Shown here in pieces: positions 3,853-10,155 of a DNA stretch of 12,842 bases. Each line of letters starts with the position of its first letter. Within the stretch, counting starts at the first letter, position 1. The translations under genes were made by a program, and so were the position numbers. This DNA is from CAZKMQ01 sp964554065 (GTDB taxonomy: Bacteria; Patescibacteriota; Patescibacteriia; Magasanikbacterales; JBBTQS01). The notes under the pieces are model-generated. The model did not search any database, had not been told where the DNA came from, and saw only the letters and a program-made list of their open reading frames with translations. Where the stretch lies: positions 1 to 12,842 of the forward strand of contig CAZKMQ010000021.1 of the NCBI GenBank assembly GCA_964554065.1. The letters are read 5' to 3'.

Positions 3853-6591
3853 ATGAAACGCGCAGCCCCTGAAAAATTTGATCTCCATGTCTGTCCTCAG
3901 TGTCAACCAGCAGGTAGAAACGATAACGCATGTGTACAGTGCAAAGGTGTGTACTCAGGCATAGTACACGATGACGTTTTGTTATATTGGGGAATACAAT
4001 TAACTGGTGAAGAAATCAGGTTTCGTCACAGTATCATGCGCATCGGAAGATATTTAACCATGACGCTCATGGTTTTGGTGGCTTTAGCTGTTGTGTATTT
4101 AGCATATAGCGTTCGTGAAAATCCGTTTGTTGTTTTTGATGCCTCGTTTTGGTCAGGTAGTAATCAGGCACTCCCTGTATTTTGGTTTGGCGTGTTATTG
4201 TTTTTTTACATGCTGATGCGTGTAATCCGTCGTGAAAAAAAGTATGATCCGATCATCTCCAAATCATTTTGGGAAGATAAGAAAGAATTAGGAGCAAAAT
4301 CAACACCAACACCTCTTAACCCATGGGCTCCGGGGGCGCTAAAGCAATACGCGCATAAGCAAGATATAAGTAAAAGCTTCTCGCGTGATGCACTGCTTGC
4401 GCTTGAGCGTGCGTATTATTTATCTGAATCAATCAATACTGAGCGTGTAGACAATTATCATATTTTAGTTGCGCTGCTTTCATTTGACGAGATCATGGGT
4501 ATTTTGGTGCGTCTGGGAATTTCTGCACATCATATTAAAGATTTTGCAGCCCGATATGCATCACCAGACACAGCACAAGGCAAATTGCCAGTATATGATG
4601 ATGAGTCTATGCGTACGGCTTTCTCTGCATACCTTGAAGCAAAGAAGCATCACATGCATCTTGTTGGTTTGGGGGAGCTTCTGTGGAGTATTTATGCTGC
4701 AAACGAACATTTGCAAGATTATTTGTATGATATAGGTGTTGATGCTCGGCAAATGGAGAACGTAATTGCTTGGGTGCGCATTAAGCAGAAAATGCGTACA
4801 CAGTGGAAGCGTCAGCGTGTAGCAGCAAAGCATAGGCCAAAAGGTGGTATGGATAAGGCGATGACAGCAGTTGCGACACCTTTTCTTAATGCAGTGTCAC
4901 AAGACCTTACCATTCTTGCTGCTTATGGACGGGTGAGTCCGCTTGTTGGGCGAGAAGCAGAATTAGAATCATTATTTCGTACATTGCAAGGGGGAAAACA
5001 GAGTGTGCTATTAGTTGGTGAATCTGGTGTTGGTAAAGAAGCTATTATTGAAGGTCTGGCATTGTTTATGGCTGAAGATGATGTGCCGCCAGTACTTCGT
5101 GATAAGAGGTTGGTTCAGTTATCAGTTCCGCAATTGTTAGCAGGTGCTACACCGGCAGTAGCTCAACAGCGTATGCTGCAGGTGATTCAAGAGGTGCGTC
5201 GTGCGCGCAATATTATTTTGTATATTCCAAATGTTGAGAATCTAATTGGTATTACTGAAGGCGGAGAAGGAAGTCTTGATGTAGCTTCTGTTTTGTCGCG
5301 TGAGTTAAGCCAAGGTGGATTTCTTATGTTCGGTACCACGACTTCAGAAAGCTATCGTCGGTTTATTAGTAACACTTCACTTGCGCATGCTTTTTCTAAA
5401 GTAGATATAGAAGAAATGAGTGTTGACCAAGCAATTCAAGTACTTGAAGCAAAGGCAGGTTATATTGAGTATGAACACAAGGTGTGGTTCTCCTACGCAG
5501 CGATCGAACAAGCAGCAATGATGTCTGGAAAGTTTATTCAAGATGATCGTTTGCCGCGTAAAGCAATACGCATTGCTAAGGAAGCTGCTGAAGCTGCAGC
5601 ATCACGTGGTAAAAATGTACTTGTCACTCATCAAGATGTGGCAAAGATTGTTTCTGAGAAATCTAAAATTCCTGTGAGTGCAGTTGGTGAGAATGAGTCA
5701 GATAAGCTGCTTCGACTTGAAGAAAAATTGCACGAACGCGTAGTTGGACAAACGGAAGCGGTAGCTGTAGTGTCGCAAGCATTGCGGCGTGCAAGGGCGC
5801 AATTAAGTTCTGGTAAGCGAACGATTGCCAACTTTTTGTTCTTAGGGCCAACTGGTGTTGGTAAGACAGAGCTGTCTAAGACTGTAGCTGATGCGTACTT
5901 TGGTGGAGAGTCACAAATGATTCGTCTTGACATGTCTGAGTTCCAAGATGATTCAAGCTTTGTGCGCATGATCGGTTCTCCTGGCAAGAAAGGAACCGGT
6001 GTACTTACTGAGGCAATTCGTGAAAAACCTTTTGCACTGCTTCTGCTTGACGAGCTTGAGAAAGCTAATCCTAAAGTGCTTAATCTGTTTTTGCAATTAA
6101 TGGACGATGGACGAATTACTGATAGTCTGGGTAGAACCATTGATGCAACTAATATAATGCTGGTAGCTACAGCAAACGCTGGTACAGAGTATGTACAAAA
6201 GCAGCTAGATGCAGGGGTTTCCTACGAGGATTTGCAAGAAGAATTGCTTCGCGGTAAGCTGGCTGAGTGGTTTCGTCCGGAGTTTTTGAATCGTTTTGAC
6301 GCTATTGTTCTTTTCCGTGCACTAAAGCAGGAAGAGATCCATAAGATTGCTCAGCTTATGTTAAAGCGAGTTGCTAAGAAACTAGATGAGCAAGGAATGG
6401 TATTGGCTGTTGATGATGATGTAGTTGAAGATCTGGCTAAGGCTGGGTTTGATCCGCAATTTGGTGCGCGGCCTATGCGTCGCACGATTCAGGATCGTGT
6501 AGAAAATCAAATTGCTGAGCTGATCTTGGCAAAGAAGGTAAGCCGCGGTGATACAATACATTTCTCTAAAGATGGTGTGAACATTGAGTAA
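3853..6591 (+). CDS. Membrane-anchored Clp/Hsp100-like ATPase with Zn-ribbon and degenerate D1
   Basis: The 912-aa protein has a four-Cys ribbon (C14, C17, C27, C30), two transmembrane helices (about 65-86 and 107-125), a Clp-N-like helical region (about 176-310), D1 (about 365-610) and D2 with C-terminal small domain (about 620-900). D2 is intact: Walker A GPTGVGKT (665-672), Walker B LLLLDE (729-734), sensor-1 ATANAG (772-777), Arg finger in FLNRFD (R814), sensor-2 GARP (871-874). D1 is degenerate: Walker A is GESGVGKE, the Walker B acids are replaced (ILYIPN, 455-460), and the usual LERRFQ Arg region is LAHAFSK. The pore loops lack their aromatics: D1 has GATPAVAQQ for GAKYRGEFE, and D2 has GSPGKKGTG for GSPPGYVGY. 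No IGF/IGL/VGF ClpP-docking loop follows sensor-1, and there is no ClpB-type middle domain. ClpC/ClpA/ClpB are the nearest families, but classical threading unfoldase activity is doubtful. It directly follows a small membrane protein gene. Confidence 0.9.
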   Translation: MKRAAPEKFDLHVCPQCQPAGRNDNACVQCKGVYSGIVHDDVLLYWGIQLTGEEIRFRHSIMRIGRYLTMTLMVLVALAVVYLAYSVRENPFVVFDASFWSGSNQALPVFWFGVLLFFYMLMRVIRREKKYDPIISKSFWEDKKELGAKSTPTPLNPWAPGALKQYAHKQDISKSFSRDALLALERAYYLSESINTERVDNYHILVALLSFDEIMGILVRLGISAHHIKDFAARYASPDTAQGKLPVYDDESMRTAFSAYLEAKKHHMHLVGLGELLWSIYAANEHLQDYLYDIGVDARQMENVIAWVRIKQKMRTQWKRQRVAAKHRPKGGMDKAMTAVATPFLNAVSQDLTILAAYGRVSPLVGREAELESLFRTLQGGKQSVLLVGESGVGKEAIIEGLALFMAEDDVPPVLRDKRLVQLSVPQLLAGATPAVAQQRMLQVIQEVRRARNIILYIPNVENLIGITEGGEGSLDVASVLSRELSQGGFLMFGTTTSESYRRFISNTSLAHAFSKVDIEEMSVDQAIQVLEAKAGYIEYEHKVWFSYAAIEQAAMMSGKFIQDDRLPRKAIRIAKEAAEAAASRGKNVLVTHQDVAKIVSEKSKIPVSAVGENESDKLLRLEEKLHERVVGQTEAVAVVSQALRRARAQLSSGKRTIANFLFLGPTGVGKTELSKTVADAYFGGESQMIRLDMSEFQDDSSFVRMIGSPGKKGTGVLTEAIREKPFALLLLDELEKANPKVLNLFLQLMDDGRITDSLGRTIDATNIMLVATANAGTEYVQKQLDAGVSYEDLQEELLRGKLAEWFRPEFLNRFDAIVLFRALKQEEIHKIAQLMLKRVAKKLDEQGMVLAVDDDVVEDLAKAGFDPQFGARPMRRTIQDRVENQIAELILAKKVSRGDTIHFSKDGVNIE

Positions 6592-6592
6592 T

Positions 6593-7621
6593 ATGATGCA
6601 AGCAATTCTTGCATTTGGTTTGGCAGGTTTGGTAACTGCTTTTTTTGTACCGCTCGTCAAGCGATTTGCGATTAAAACAAATGTTGTAGATGCGCCTGTT
6701 GAGGAGCGCAAAGTGCACAGTACACCCAAGCCGCTGCTGGGTGGATTTGCGATTTTCTTCGGTTTTTTTATTGTCTTGTTCGGTGCTTTGGTTCTTTTTC
6801 CGGAATTTTTCTCCTCAGTGCCGTCACTTATGTATGGAGCGCTGTTCTTCGCATCAACTATTTTGATGATTGGCGGATATCTTGATGACAAGTTTAATCT
6901 TTCTCCACTACTGCAAATTATTTTTCCAATTGTTGCAGCCATAATAATGATTGTTAGTGGTATTGGAGTATTTGAAATTACCAATCCTTATGGAGGAACA
7001 ATTATACTTGGTTCTTCTATCGCTGTTGGTGTTGCGTTCTTGTGGCTCATGGGAATGATGTTCACCACAAAGCTACTTGATGGGCTTGATGGGCTTTCAA
7101 CCGGTGTGGTTCTTATTGGAGCGCTCATGATTTTCGGTCTTACTCAGTCTGTAAAGTTCTATCAACCAGAAATTGGTGTGATCACTATGATCTTTGCAGG
7201 TGCTCTGGCTGGGTTTTTAATATTTAACTTCCACCCAGCAAAGATATTTCTAGGAGAAGGCGGAAGTGTGCTTATTGGATTTATCCTAGGTGTAATTGCT
7301 ATAATTTCAGGGAGTAAGATTGCTACAACATTATTAGTGGTTGGTATCCCAGCGCTTGATGTAGCTTGGGTTATCATTCATAGAATTATCAAAGGGAAAT
7401 CAATAACAAAAGGTGACAGTGCACATTTGCATTACAGACTTCTTCGTAAAGGAGTTTCGCATCGGTTGGTAGTATTGTTGATGTATGTGCTTGCACTTGG
7501 CTTTGGTGCGAGTACATTGTTTTTGCAAAGTAGTCAAAAAGTAATTGCCTTAGTACTACTTGTTGTAGTTATGATAGGCATTGGAATATATTTAGTATGG
7601 GGTTCATCGCGAACAGAATAA
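6593..7621 (+). CDS. WecA/TagO-like polyprenyl-phosphate sugar-1-phosphate transferase
   Basis: This multi-pass membrane enzyme of the glycosyltransferase-4/MraY superfamily would transfer a HexNAc-1-phosphate from a UDP-sugar to a polyprenyl phosphate at the cytoplasmic face, the first step of a cell-surface glycan. Motifs: KVHSTPKPLLGG (substrate-entry loop), GGYLDD (Asp98-99, metal/catalysis), DGLDGL (163-168), FLGEGGS (219-225), and HLHYRLL (278-284). It resembles WecA/TagO rather than MraY because of the RKVHxTPxPxLGG and HLHx motifs. Departures: the Asn residues usually 3 and 6 before DGLDGL are Lys and Phe, the FLGDxGS Asp is Glu, and HLHH is HLHY. ATG 6593 (1 nt after the ATPase stop, 342 aa) is preferred over the overlapping TTG 6584. 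The sugar is unknown. Confidence 0.88.
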   Translation: MMQAILAFGLAGLVTAFFVPLVKRFAIKTNVVDAPVEERKVHSTPKPLLGGFAIFFGFFIVLFGALVLFPEFFSSVPSLMYGALFFASTILMIGGYLDDKFNLSPLLQIIFPIVAAIIMIVSGIGVFEITNPYGGTIILGSSIAVGVAFLWLMGMMFTTKLLDGLDGLSTGVVLIGALMIFGLTQSVKFYQPEIGVITMIFAGALAGFLIFNFHPAKIFLGEGGSVLIGFILGVIAIISGSKIATTLLVVGIPALDVAWVIIHRIIKGKSITKGDSAHLHYRLLRKGVSHRLVVLLMYVLALGFGASTLFLQSSQKVIALVLLVVVMIGIGIYLVWGSSRTE

Positions 7622-8094
7622 ACAAAAAACATAAGCCAATTAATCCTAAATTGGGAATCGTCATTCTGGCGCTTATGGTGCTTGGCTTCTTGATGCTAAA
7701 ATATCAGCAGGCTCAGGTTTATTTCGCCCACACATGGGTTAGTGGTGATTACGTGTATTCTCAATTAGCAACAACATTATCACAGCGCGAGAAAGGATTA
7801 GGAGGTGTGGAGTATTTGCCAAATGGTGAAGGTATGTTCTTTGTGTTTGAACAAACAGCGCAGCATATTATTTGGATGAAGGATATGAAAATTCCAATTG
7901 ACATTATATGGTTTGATAAAGGTAAAATAGTTGACATAGCACCTGAAGCGCAGCCGCCATCAACACAAAACGAGCCATTAAAACAATACATTCCGCGAGT
8001 GGATGCAAATGCTGTTCTTGAAGTTCCAGCTGAATTTGCTGGAGCCAATGATTGGAAGATAGGGGATAGGCTGAAGTTGGAGTTTATAGAATAG
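7597..8094 (+). CDS. DUF192 family protein with N-terminal membrane anchor
   Basis: A basic N-terminus (MGFIANRINKKHK) and one transmembrane helix (about 19-35) are followed by a DUF192 domain (about 45-165). Its typical features are the TLSQREKGLGG segment (60-70), GMFFVF (79-84), WMKDMKIPIDIIWFD (93-107), an Asp-containing IVDIAPEAQPP stretch, and VLEVPAEFA near the C-terminus followed by IGDRL. The usual GLM(F/Y)R of the family is GLGG here. The domain faces outside the cytoplasm if the anchor is uncleaved. The biochemical role of DUF192 is not established. The start ATG lies 25 nt inside the end of the transferase gene, consistent with one operon. There is no strong SD. Confidence 0.85.
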   Translation: MGFIANRINKKHKPINPKLGIVILALMVLGFLMLKYQQAQVYFAHTWVSGDYVYSQLATTLSQREKGLGGVEYLPNGEGMFFVFEQTAQHIIWMKDMKIPIDIIWFDKGKIVDIAPEAQPPSTQNEPLKQYIPRVDANAVLEVPAEFAGANDWKIGDRLKLEFIE

Positions 8095-8095
8095 G

Positions 8096-8124
8096 TTGAC
8101 AAAAAACACCCCTCAATATACAAT
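8096..8124 (+). promoter_or_regulatory. Consensus promoter of the bL21 gene
   Basis: TTGACA (8096-8101), a 17-nt spacer, TACAAT (8119-8124). The predicted start is near 8131, 18 nt before ATG 8149. The -35 lies 2 nt after the stop of the DUF192 gene. Confidence 0.85.
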
Positions 8125-8148
8125 ACCCCCGTTATTATATTGAAAACT

Positions 8149-8454
8149 ATGTTAGCTATTATTGAAACAGGTGGCAAGCAGTATCTTGTGAGCCCTGACC
8201 AAAAATTAAACATTCCCAAGCTTGAAGTTGATGAAGGCGGCAAGGTTGTTTTTGATAAGGTTCTGCTTATGGCAGACGAGGCAAAAGGGACTGTGCAAGT
8301 AGGTACGCCGTATGTTGAAGGTGCAAAGGTAGAGGCCTTAGTAGAGAAGCAGGGTCGATCACGAAAGATTATTGTGCTCAAGTATAAACCAAAGACACGT
8401 TATCGTATTCGACGTGGTCATCGTCAGCATTACACTAAAGTGAAGATTGCGTAA
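8149..8454 (+). CDS. rplU: 50S ribosomal protein bL21
   Basis: This is a 101-aa protein of normal length for bL21, which binds 23S rRNA in the large subunit. Diagnostic features are the N-terminal MLAIIETGGKQYLV (family: MYAIIETGGKQYRV), GGKVVFDKVLLMAD (31-44), VGTPYVEGAKVEA (51-63), and the basic RKIIVLKYKPKTRYRIRRGH (72-91) ending HRQHYTKVKI. The frame also has a TTG at 8140, but the family starts exactly at the ATG at 8149. The leader is short with no SD. It is monocistronic: no bL27 gene (rpmA), the usual neighbour, follows, and a strong terminator lies 11 nt downstream. Confidence 0.97.
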   Translation: MLAIIETGGKQYLVSPDQKLNIPKLEVDEGGKVVFDKVLLMADEAKGTVQVGTPYVEGAKVEALVEKQGRSRKIIVLKYKPKTRYRIRRGHRQHYTKVKIA

Positions 8455-8464
8455 AATAAATTAA

Positions 8465-8500
8465 TTTGAAAAACAGCCTCATTCGAGGCTGTTTTTCAAA
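8465..8500. terminator. Perfect 16-bp intrinsic terminator after bL21 (bidirectional)
   Basis: TTTGAAAAACAGCCTC (8465-8480) pairs completely with GAGGCTGTTTTTCAAA (8485-8500) around an ATTC tetraloop. The GC-rich top and A/T-rich base provide a U-tract in either direction. It ends rplU and could back up termination of the minus-strand gene at 8547-9137. Confidence 0.93.
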
Positions 8501-8504
8501 ATAT

Positions 8505-8539
8505 TAAATCCCGCACGCGTGTTGCGCATGCGGGATTTA
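8505..8539 (-). terminator. Terminator hairpin of the 8547-9137 gene
   Basis: TAAATCCCGCA (8505-8515) pairs with TGCGGGATTTA (8529-8539). Inside, after one C/A mismatch, GCG (8517-8519) pairs with CGC (8525-8527). On the minus strand it begins 8 nt after the stop codon and runs into an A/T-rich tail with a short T-run (TTTAATATTTT). Confidence 0.75.
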
Positions 8540-8546
8540 GATGTAG

Positions 8547-9137
8547 CTAATCTGCAATGAGTCGAGATGCTGAACCGCGGAGAATGCACACTGTAGATTC
8601 TCCTTGGTAGAGTTGCGGCCGGCCGCCGTAGCGAACAATGCGAGCCATTATTCTTGGTTTATCACTGCTGAACGATCCTGGCAAGTCAACGAGGTGGCCT
8701 ACATGGAGTGTGGGTTTTTGTGCAACTAGTGCCAGCCCTTCCATTGCTGTTAGGCCGGTTTCGCTATTTTCTCTGAACAGCATTAGGCAGATGTTAGGAC
8801 TTCTTCCACGGTTGAAAGCTCCATCCTGGCACCACATCCAGTATACGTCTTCTTTGATGGCTCTTTCAGGGAATAAATTTCTAAACGTGTTGTTATCTCC
8901 ATCAAACACAACATCAGTCAACTTACACACAGCAACAAGTCCGCCATTATCAACAGATCGTTCAATCCGTGCATCGACCAGGATAAGTTGGAAGTGCTCA
9001 GGTAGTTTTTCTGGTTTTTTCGGAAGTTCTGGAATTGATGCGAGGTACTTTTTGAAATCATCGTACCCTAGCGCAGTACCATAGCCCAAGTCCCACAACC
9101 GTGTTGCTTGGTCTAATCGAATATCAGCAAGTGTCAT
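8547..9137 (-). CDS. Hypothetical protein with strong SD and own promoter
   Basis: The family is not recognised. The 196-aa soluble-looking protein has no signal peptide or membrane helix. Visible blocks are a helical N-terminus (MTLADIRLDQATRLWDLGYG), a Pro/Lys stretch (36-47), a beta-like centre with several acidic turns (KLTDVVFDGDNN, 72-83), the aromatic segment VYWMWCQDG (98-106), and C-terminal GHLVDLPGSFSSDKPRIMA (147-165) and Arg/Gly-rich elements. The start ATG 9137 has GGGAGG 4 nt upstream. It lies downstream of recR on the same strand but has its own promoter, abutting the recR stop, and its own terminator, so it is an inserted independent unit. Its leader resembles that of the 504-1166 gene, but the proteins share no obvious similarity. 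Confidence 0.85.
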   Translation of the reverse strand: MTLADIRLDQATRLWDLGYGTALGYDDFKKYLASIPELPKKPEKLPEHFQLILVDARIERSVDNGGLVAVCKLTDVVFDGDNNTFRNLFPERAIKEDVYWMWCQDGAFNRGRSPNICLMLFRENSETGLTAMEGLALVAQKPTLHVGHLVDLPGSFSSDKPRIMARIVRYGGRPQLYQGESTVCILRGSASRLIAD

Positions 9138-9141
9138 TTTG

Positions 9142-9147
9142 CCTCCC
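9142..9147 (-). promoter_or_regulatory. Strong Shine-Dalgarno site of the 8547-9137 gene
   Basis: GGGAGG on the minus strand, 4 nt before ATG 9137. Apart from the gene at 504-1166, the other genes of the window show no comparable SD. Confidence 0.8.
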
Positions 9148-9166
9148 TGTATGATTGGTTGTGCTT

Positions 9167-9195
9167 TTTATATCAGCACTGTTGTATATTGTCAA
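9167..9195 (-). promoter_or_regulatory. Consensus promoter for the 8547-9137 gene
   Basis: On the minus strand, TTGACA (9195-9190), a 17-nt spacer and TATAAA (9172-9167). The predicted start is near 9160, with a 22-nt leader. The -35 lies 1 nt past the recR stop codon. Confidence 0.85.
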
Positions 9196-9196
9196 C

Positions 9197-9796
9197 CTAG
9201 ATTTCTTTCCGCTCTTTCATTGCACTGGTCAGGGTTACTTCATCAGCATATGAAAGATCTGCACCAATTGGCAGGCCGCGTGCTAATCGAGAGATTTTTA
9301 CTGTAGAATCAGAAAGTTCTTTTTGAATATATAACATTGTAGTTTCACCAGGTATGTCCGGGTTGAGTGCCAAAATAATTTCGCGCACTTTTGAGTCCGA
9401 AGCCTTCACACGATTAATTAATTCCTGAATTTTTAAATGACGAGGCATAGTACCCTCAATTGCATCAATAGTTCCGCGCAAAATGTGGTATACGCCAGTG
9501 TATGCGCCAGACTTCTCGATGGCACTTGCTTCTGGGATTTGCGCGACCACACACACAGTAGACTTATCACGCTTTGGATTGCTGCAGATGTGACATGGAT
9601 TGTGTTCACTAAAATTCTGACACAAACCACAACTTTTAACAGTGTTAACAAGATTAGAAAGTGCCGCAGTAAGTTGTCCCACCTCACCTTTTCCGGTTCG
9701 CAATAGATATAATACAAAACGCTCTGCCGTCTTGGGACCAACAGACGGCAGGCGAGAAAATGCAGTAATCAGTTTTTGGATTGAAGGGTCAAACAT
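9197..9796 (-). CDS. recR: Recombination mediator protein RecR
   Basis: RecR forms a DNA-clamping ring and, with RecO (and RecF), helps load RecA at gaps. The 199-aa product has normal length and domain order: helix-hairpin-helix (LPSVGPKTAERFVLYLL, 16-32), four-Cys zinc finger (C56, C59, C68, C71), Toprim domain (about 79-170, including AYTGVYHILRG, 98-108) and C-terminal RLARGLPIGADLSYADEVTL. The first Toprim acid is atypical: the family's CVVExPxD is CVVAQIPEAS, so the usual Glu after VV is Ala. The later GET of the domain is kept. The start ATG overlaps the ybaB stop by 1 nt (TAATG), indicating translational coupling. There is no SD. Confidence 0.96.
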   Translation of the reverse strand: MFDPSIQKLITAFSRLPSVGPKTAERFVLYLLRTGKGEVGQLTAALSNLVNTVKSCGLCQNFSEHNPCHICSNPKRDKSTVCVVAQIPEASAIEKSGAYTGVYHILRGTIDAIEGTMPRHLKIQELINRVKASDSKVREIILALNPDIPGETTMLYIQKELSDSTVKISRLARGLPIGADLSYADEVTLTSAMKERKEI

Positions 9797-10098
9797 TATT
9801 CTTTTTTGCCAAACATATCCATGACTCCCATATCCTTCATCTTGCTTGCCATGATTTTTTGGATTTTTTTTGTTGCGCTGTTAAAAGCATCCTCCAGTCC
9901 ACGTTCTAATTTGCGCTTGTTCGCTGGGTCAAGCAATTCTTCATCAATAACAACATCAGTGACTTTTTGGTTGCCGTCCATTTTCATTTTGATCTTACCG
10001 AATTGCTCAGATACGTCAACTGATTCACCAGCCAACTTGCCTTGAATATCCTTAGCTTGATCGCGTAAGTCTTTGAATTGTTTGAGTTTTGAAAACAT
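9796..10098 (-). CDS. ybaB: YbaB/EbfC family nucleoid-associated protein
   Basis: This 100-aa protein is the usual length for YbaB/EbfC, small dimeric DNA-binding proteins often encoded next to recR and dnaX. It has an N-terminal amphipathic helix (MFSKLKQFKDLRDQAKDIQG), a central sheet (GKIKMKMDGNQKVTDVVIDEELL, with the family pattern of a Gly-x-x-x-hydrophobic strand then DxxLLDP), a long helix (KRKLERGLEDAFNSATKKIQ) and a Met-rich tail. It is 57 nt downstream of dnaB and overlaps recR by 1 nt. dnaX, the common upstream partner, is not here; dnaB occupies that place. Confidence 0.93.
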   Translation of the reverse strand: MFSKLKQFKDLRDQAKDIQGKLAGESVDVSEQFGKIKMKMDGNQKVTDVVIDEELLDPANKRKLERGLEDAFNSATKKIQKIMASKMKDMGVMDMFGKKE

Positions 10099-10120
10099 AA
10101 AATAGTGCTAGTAATAAACA

Positions 10121-10144
10121 CAGCCAGTGTAGTACATCTGGCTG
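10121..10144. other. Hairpin in the dnaB-ybaB gap
   Basis: CAGCCAG (10121-10127) pairs with CTGGCTG (10138-10144), with a further TGT/ACA extension possible inside the loop. On the minus strand it is followed by TGTTTATTAC, too T-poor for a classical terminator. It may be a weak attenuator or an mRNA-processing structure between dnaB and ybaB. Confidence 0.45.
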
Positions 10145-10154
10145 GTTTAATCAA
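10126..10154 (-). promoter_or_regulatory. Candidate internal promoter for ybaB-recR
   Basis: On the minus strand, TTGATT (10154-10149), a 17-nt spacer and TACACT (10131-10126). The start would be near 10119, about 20 nt before ATG 10098. It overlaps the hairpin at 10121-10144. Confidence 0.4.
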
Positions 10155-10155
10155 G

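Noticed and set aside
3853..6591. Plain ClpC or ClpB assignment
   Set aside because: The membrane helices, zinc ribbon, degenerate D1, missing pore aromatics and missing ClpP loop make either name misleading; it is kept as Clp/Hsp100-like without a gene symbol.
6584..6592. TTG start of the WecA/TagO-like gene overlapping the Clp stop
   Set aside because: An ATG lies 1 nt after the Clp stop at 6593; the three extra residues from TTG have no support, though coupling by overlap cannot be excluded.
6593..7621. MraY assignment because of nearby mraZ/rsmH/ftsL
   Set aside because: The RKVHSTPKPLLGG and HLHx signatures point to the WecA/TagO branch, and the gene is in a separate operon from mraZ.
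8140..8148. TTG start of bL21 three codons upstream
   Set aside because: bL21 proteins begin at M-x-A-I-I-E-T-G-G, which matches ATG 8149; the TTG version adds non-conserved residues.
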